Shown here piece by piece: positions 4,830 to 8,446 of a DNA stretch of 8,446 bases (the stretch's first letter is position 1; every line of letters starts with the position of its first letter). Origin of the DNA: CAZOKN01 sp964580525. Its GTDB lineage: Bacteria; Pseudomonadota; Alphaproteobacteria; Rickettsiales; UBA6187. The stretch is from contig CAZOKN010000060.1 in assembly GCA_964580525.1 (NCBI GenBank), forward strand, positions 1 to 8,446, written 5' to 3'. The position numbers and the translations under genes are program-made. The notes beneath the pieces are model-generated. The model saw only the letters and a list, made by a program, of their open reading frames with translations, ran no database searches and had not been told where the DNA came from.

Positions 4830-7686
4830 ATTTTAAGGCTTCGTTAATTAAAGCAATTTGTTGTTTTTGGTGAACTCTTGCATAACCTGCAGCAGGAGAT
4901 GCAGCTTCTGGTCTGCCTACATAAACAGGGCGTTTTGCCTTGATTTTAGCAGAATCCAAAACTTCTTCTATTCTCCTATCTACAAATGCCCAGGCACCCA
5001 TATTCTTAGGCTCTTCCTGACACCATATAACATCTGCATTTTTATATTTCTTAAGTTCAGCTGTAAGCTCTTCCGCAGGGAAAGGATAATATTGCTCCAA
5101 TCTAACCAAAGCTACATCTTTGATATCGCTTTTTTCGCGTTCTTCGAGCAAGTCATAGTAAACTTTGCCGCTACAGATTACAACTCTCTTAACTTTGCTT
5201 TCTACCAAACCGCTCTCATCAGGAATTACCCTTTTGAAAGTGTTGCCAGATTCAAAATCTTTCAACTTTGAAACACAAAGCTTGTGGCGAAGCAAAGACT
5301 TAGGCGACATAACAACCAAAGGCTTTCTGTATTTTCTTAGCATTTGTCTACGCAAAGCATGGAAGAAATTGGCTGGAGTTGTACAGTTTACAACCTGCAT
5401 GTTATCCTCAGCACAAAGCTGTAAATAACGCTCTAGTCTTGCCGAGCTATGTTCAGGACCCTGACCTTCATAACCATGTGGCAACAACATTACCAAACCA
5501 CTAAAACGCAACCACTTAGATTCACCAGATGAAATAAACTGGTCGATCATTATCTGCGCGCCGTTACTGAAATCACCAAACTGCGCTTCCCACAAAACTA
5601 AGCATTTTGGTTCAGCAAGTGAATATCCATATTCAAAACCTAAAACCGCATACTCAGAAAGGTTACTATCACGCACTTCATAACGCGCTTGTTTTTGACC
5701 AAGATTGTTAAGCGGGAAATAACGCTCTTCTGTTTCCTGGTTGATCAATCCAGAATGTCTATGCGAGAACGTACCGCGAATACTATCCTGACCACTTAAT
5801 CTAATAGGATAGCCTTCTGTTAACAAAGAACCATAAGCCAAAGCCTCACCAGTTGCCCAGTCGATATCTTTGCCGGTTTCTATCATTTGCTTTTTAGTTT
5901 CCAAAAGACGAACAAGTTTTTTGTTTATGTTGTGGTCAGCAGGATAATTACACAAAGCCGCGCCAATTTTCTTTAAAGCCGCAGACTTAACACCTGTATC
6001 GATATAATCCACCAAACCCTTTTTCGGATTTTCAAAACCAGTCCAGCTTCCCTGCAACCAATCCGCCTCATCCGCACCGTAACCTTGTGAAGCTTTATAT
6101 TCACCTTCCAGGAATTTTTGGAAATCATCTTTCATCTTAGTGAATTCCGCCTCTGTTATAACGCCTTCGGCTATCAACCTTTGTGCATAAACATTCATCG
6201 GAGTCGGATGATCTTTAATTTTGTTATACATAATAGGCTGAGTGAAGAAAGGTTCGTCACCTTCATTATGACCATAACGGCGATAGCAGAATACATCTAC
6301 TACTACGTCAGCACCAAATTCTTGTCTGAATTCAACCGCCATTTTGCTAACGAAAGCAACCGCCTCTGGATCATCACCATTAACGTGGAAAATCGGCGCA
6401 TGCGCACCCTTTGCAACATCCGTTGGATATGGCGAACTACGAGAATATTTAGGGCTAGTAGTAAAACCAACCTGGTTATTAATAACAATGTTAAGCGTTC
6501 CACCAGTTGTGTAGCCTTCCAAATCACTAAGCGCCATTGTTTCAGTAACAACGCCTTGACCGCAGAATGCAGCATCACCATGCAACAACAATCCCATGAC
6601 TTTCTTACGATCTTCATCTTGCATTTGATCTTGTTTAGCACGCACACGGCCAACCACAACAGGGTTAACAGCTTCAAGGTGCGAAGGATTTGCCGCAAGT
6701 GACAAGTGAATTTTATTGCCATTAAAGTTACGGTCTGAAGAAGCACCTTGGTGATATTTAACGTCACCGGCAGCATCAATTTCTTCAGAGAAGTGCGATT
6801 GGTTACCCTGGAATTCAGAAAGCAGTGACGCATAACGACGCCCCATAACTTTCGTCAAAACATTCAGACGGCCACGGTGAGCCATGCCAAGAACAACTTC
6901 TTTAACACCAAGATTCGCCGCTGTTTCGATGATTTTTTCCATTGCAGCAATTGCAGCTTCACCACCTTCAACCGAGAATCTTTTTGCACCCGGGAATTTT
7001 ATGTGTAAGAATTGCTCGAATCTCTCAACTTTCATAACGTCAGAAAGAACTATTTTCTTTTCTTCGTTAGTCAAAACCGGCCGGCCTCTAATAGCCTCCA
7101 TACGATTAGCTATCCAATCCCTTTGTTTCAAGTCAGGGATATGCATGAATTCAACGCCGATTTTTGAAGCATAGGTTTGCTTCAAAGCTTTCAATAAATC
7201 ATTAATTGTTGCTGTTTCAAAACCAAAAGCGCCGCCCAAATATATAGGCCTGTTATAATCTTCCGGTGAAAATTCGTAAGTCGCCGGATCAAGATCAGGG
7301 TGCATCTTACCACCTTCTAAACCAAGCGGATCAAGATCAGCCAACAAATTGCCACGAACTTTAAACGCACGAATCAACATCAATGCGCCAATACTATCGC
7401 GACAAGCTTTTTTAACATCTTGCGAATTAGCATTTTGATTTGCAGGAGCTTTGCCAGTAGCGGGCTTTGCTTCTTCAGCAACACCTATAACTTTACTCTT
7501 TTTAGGAGCCCAAGAAGCGCCTTTGTGCTCCTTGATTACGTTATCAAGAGAATCTCCCATTTCACGGAAGAAATCCTGCCAACTTTTGTCCACATTTGCA
7601 GGGCTCTGCAAATAAAGCTCATAAAGCTCTTCAAGATAAGTTGCGTTTGTACCAAAAACAGCCGTAGTTTTCAAAAATCCAGACAT
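4828..7686 (-). CDS. sucA: 2-oxoglutarate dehydrogenase E1 component
   Basis: This 952-residue thiamine-diphosphate enzyme decarboxylates 2-oxoglutarate and succinylates the lipoyl group of SucB (EC 1.2.4.2). The N-terminal segment (about 1-40, with TNATYLEELYELYLQ) is the E1o-specific region implicated in E2 binding. A low-complexity linker at about 60-90 follows. The AHRGR catalytic-histidine motif is at 269-273. Cofactor-binding HGDAAF at 369-374 and NNQVGFTT at 403-410 are intact. The transketolase-like central domain shows GQDSIRGTFSHRH at 632-644 and GDFSNGAQIMIDQF near 705-718. LPHGYEGQGPEHSSAR starts near 735, and the C-terminal domain has QEEPKNMGAW at about 890-899. One small oddity is Cys after HGDAAF, where Ala is more usual. 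The ATG at 7686 is preferred to an in-frame TTG at 7692: it gives the typical MSGFL start, with a weak AGAG 7 nt upstream. It follows sucD by 16 bp. Confidence 0.98.
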   Translation of the reverse strand: MSGFLKTTAVFGTNATYLEELYELYLQSPANVDKSWQDFFREMGDSLDNVIKEHKGASWAPKKSKVIGVAEEAKPATGKAPANQNANSQDVKKACRDSIGALMLIRAFKVRGNLLADLDPLGLEGGKMHPDLDPATYEFSPEDYNRPIYLGGAFGFETATINDLLKALKQTYASKIGVEFMHIPDLKQRDWIANRMEAIRGRPVLTNEEKKIVLSDVMKVERFEQFLHIKFPGAKRFSVEGGEAAIAAMEKIIETAANLGVKEVVLGMAHRGRLNVLTKVMGRRYASLLSEFQGNQSHFSEEIDAAGDVKYHQGASSDRNFNGNKIHLSLAANPSHLEAVNPVVVGRVRAKQDQMQDEDRKKVMGLLLHGDAAFCGQGVVTETMALSDLEGYTTGGTLNIVINNQVGFTTSPKYSRSSPYPTDVAKGAHAPIFHVNGDDPEAVAFVSKMAVEFRQEFGADVVVDVFCYRRYGHNEGDEPFFTQPIMYNKIKDHPTPMNVYAQRLIAEGVITEAEFTKMKDDFQKFLEGEYKASQGYGADEADWLQGSWTGFENPKKGLVDYIDTGVKSAALKKIGAALCNYPADHNINKKLVRLLETKKQMIETGKDIDWATGEALAYGSLLTEGYPIRLSGQDSIRGTFSHRHSGLINQETEERYFPLNNLGQKQARYEVRDSNLSEYAVLGFEYGYSLAEPKCLVLWEAQFGDFSNGAQIMIDQFISSGESKWLRFSGLVMLLPHGYEGQGPEHSSARLERYLQLCAEDNMQVVNCTTPANFFHALRRQMLRKYRKPLVVMSPKSLLRHKLCVSKLKDFESGNTFKRVIPDESGLVESKVKRVVICSGKVYYDLLEEREKSDIKDVALVRLEQYYPFPAEELTAELKKYKNADVIWCQEEPKNMGAWAFVDRRIEEVLDSAKIKAKRPVYVGRPEAASPAAGYARVHQKQQIALINEALK

Positions 7687-7702
7687 AACCAAACTCTAAT
7701 TT

Positions 7703-8446
7703 TTATGCAGCAAGAAGTTCCTTCATTGTCCTACCGAGGGCAGATGGAGACTCTGATATTCTTATACCAGCAGATTTCATTGCCTCGATTTTATCTTCAG
7801 CACCACCTTTTCCACCAGAAATAATAGCACCAGCGTGACCCATACGTTTTCCCGGAGGAGCAGTACGTCCAGCAATAAAGCCAACAACAGGCTTTTTCTT
7901 TTTAGAATTTTTTAGGAAATGGGCAGCATCTTCTTCAGCCGAACCACCGATTTCACCAATCATAACGATTGAATCAGTGTCATCATCAGCAAGGAATAAC
8001 TCCAATATATCGATAAAGTTCGACCCATTCACCGGATCGCCACCAATACCAACGCAAGTAGACTGTCCAAAACCTTGTCCTGTAGTTTGGTGAACCGCCT
8101 CATAAGTAAGCGTTCCAGAGCGCGAAAGAATACCAATTTTACCTTTTTTATGGATATGGCCAGGCATGATACCAATTTTGCATTCATCAGGAGTTATAAC
8201 ACCTGGACAATTAGGACCAACCAATCTTGTCTTAGAGCCAGAAAGAGCTTTTTTTACCTTCACCATGTCAAGAACAGGTATGCCTTCAGTTATGCAGATC
8301 GCTAGCTCAATTTTAGCATCAATTGCTTCCAAAATAGCATCAGCTGCAAATGGAGGCGGCACGTATATAACAGAAGCGTTTGCACCTGTTTTATCTTTAG
8401 CTTCTTGAACAGTATTAAACACCGGCAAATTAAGGTGCTTTGTACC
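7703..8446 (-). CDS. sucD: Succinyl-CoA synthetase alpha subunit, N-terminus cut by the window edge
   Basis: The reading frame stays open to the right edge and gives 247 residues. About 45 residues of a normal protein of roughly 290 are missing at the N-terminus, including the glycine-rich CoA-binding loop. The visible part begins GTKHLNLPVFNTV, which matches the usual position in SucD. GPNCPG is at 77-82 and the family signature SRSGTLTYEA at 108-117. The second signature is around IAGRTAPPGKRMGHAG, with the phosphorylated active-site histidine at visible residue 204. The protein pairs with a beta subunit (SucC), expected just beyond the window, to convert succinyl-CoA to succinate with nucleotide triphosphate formation (EC 6.2.1.4 or 6.2.1.5; nucleotide preference is not determined by this subunit). 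A TTG at 8428 is an internal codon, not the start. This is the first visible gene of the operon, and the operon promoter lies outside the window. Confidence 0.97.
   Translation of the reverse strand, partial: GTKHLNLPVFNTVQEAKDKTGANASVIYVPPPFAADAILEAIDAKIELAICITEGIPVLDMVKVKKALSGSKTRLVGPNCPGVITPDECKIGIMPGHIHKKGKIGILSRSGTLTYEAVHQTTGQGFGQSTCVGIGGDPVNGSNFIDILELFLADDDTDSIVMIGEIGGSAEEDAAHFLKNSKKKKPVVGFIAGRTAPPGKRMGHAGAIISGGKGGAEDKIEAMKSAGIRISESPSALGRTMKELLAA

Noticed and set aside
6118..6702. Long plus-strand open frame of 194 codons opposite sucA
   Set aside because: It lies wholly antisense to the strongly supported sucA gene, has no recognisable domain and an odd composition. It is a shadow of sucA codon use.
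6303..6833. Minus-strand open frame of 176 codons inside sucA in another frame
   Set aside because: It overlaps conserved cofactor-binding parts of sucA in a shifted frame, and its Leu/Arg-rich translation shows no family pattern. There is no sign of a frameshift in sucA itself.
7420..7824. Plus-strand open frame opposite the sucD/sucA junction
   Set aside because: It crosses the junction antisense to two well-supported genes and shows no domain or ribosome binding site of note.
8426..8428. TTG as the start of sucD
   Set aside because: The frame continues upstream to the window edge with residues GTKHLN that fit the conserved SucD sequence, so the gene is truncated by the window and the TTG is internal.

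Overview
The window looks like a piece of an AT-rich alphaproteobacterial chromosome (roughly 40% GC, judged by eye). The main clue is the gene order sucD, sucA, sucB, small membrane gene, lpd, all on the minus strand. This follows the mdh-sucC-sucD-sucA-sucB-lpd layout common in Alphaproteobacteria. It differs from the enteric sucABCD order, where lpd sits with the pyruvate dehydrogenase genes. The low GC would fit an AT-rich or host-associated lineage, but nothing here settles the order or genus.

Left part (1-1975): an AT-rich leader of about 190 bp with weak promoter candidates is followed by one plus-strand gene. It encodes a TpsB outer-membrane transporter of the FhaC/ShlB/HecB type, with a signal peptide, a charged N-terminal helical segment, two POTRA domains, a beta-barrel with a VRGF motif and a terminal phenylalanine. 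No secreted TpsA partner is visible. The gene ends 14 bp before the convergent lpd gene, and a perfect 8-bp inverted repeat spans that gap.

Right part (1990-8446): a tightly packed minus-strand operon read from right to left. It holds the 3' part of sucD (succinyl-CoA synthetase alpha, cut by the window edge), sucA (2-oxoglutarate dehydrogenase E1), sucB (E2, dihydrolipoyl succinyltransferase), an 80-residue predicted membrane protein resembling the CBU_0592-type family, and lpd (E3, dihydrolipoamide dehydrogenase). Gaps are 16, 9, 6 and 12 bp, and several ribosome binding sites overlap the previous stop codon, so translational coupling is likely. Together E1, E2 and E3 form the 2-oxoglutarate dehydrogenase complex, which makes succinyl-CoA; SucCD then converts succinyl-CoA to succinate with nucleotide triphosphate formation.

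Most of the window is ordinary core metabolism. The points worth a second look are the uncharacterised membrane protein between E2 and E3, the shared reading frame of sucA, sucB, the membrane gene and lpd, the TpsB gene without a visible substrate, and the compact convergent junction. I found no RNA gene, CRISPR array or recognisable insertion sequence.
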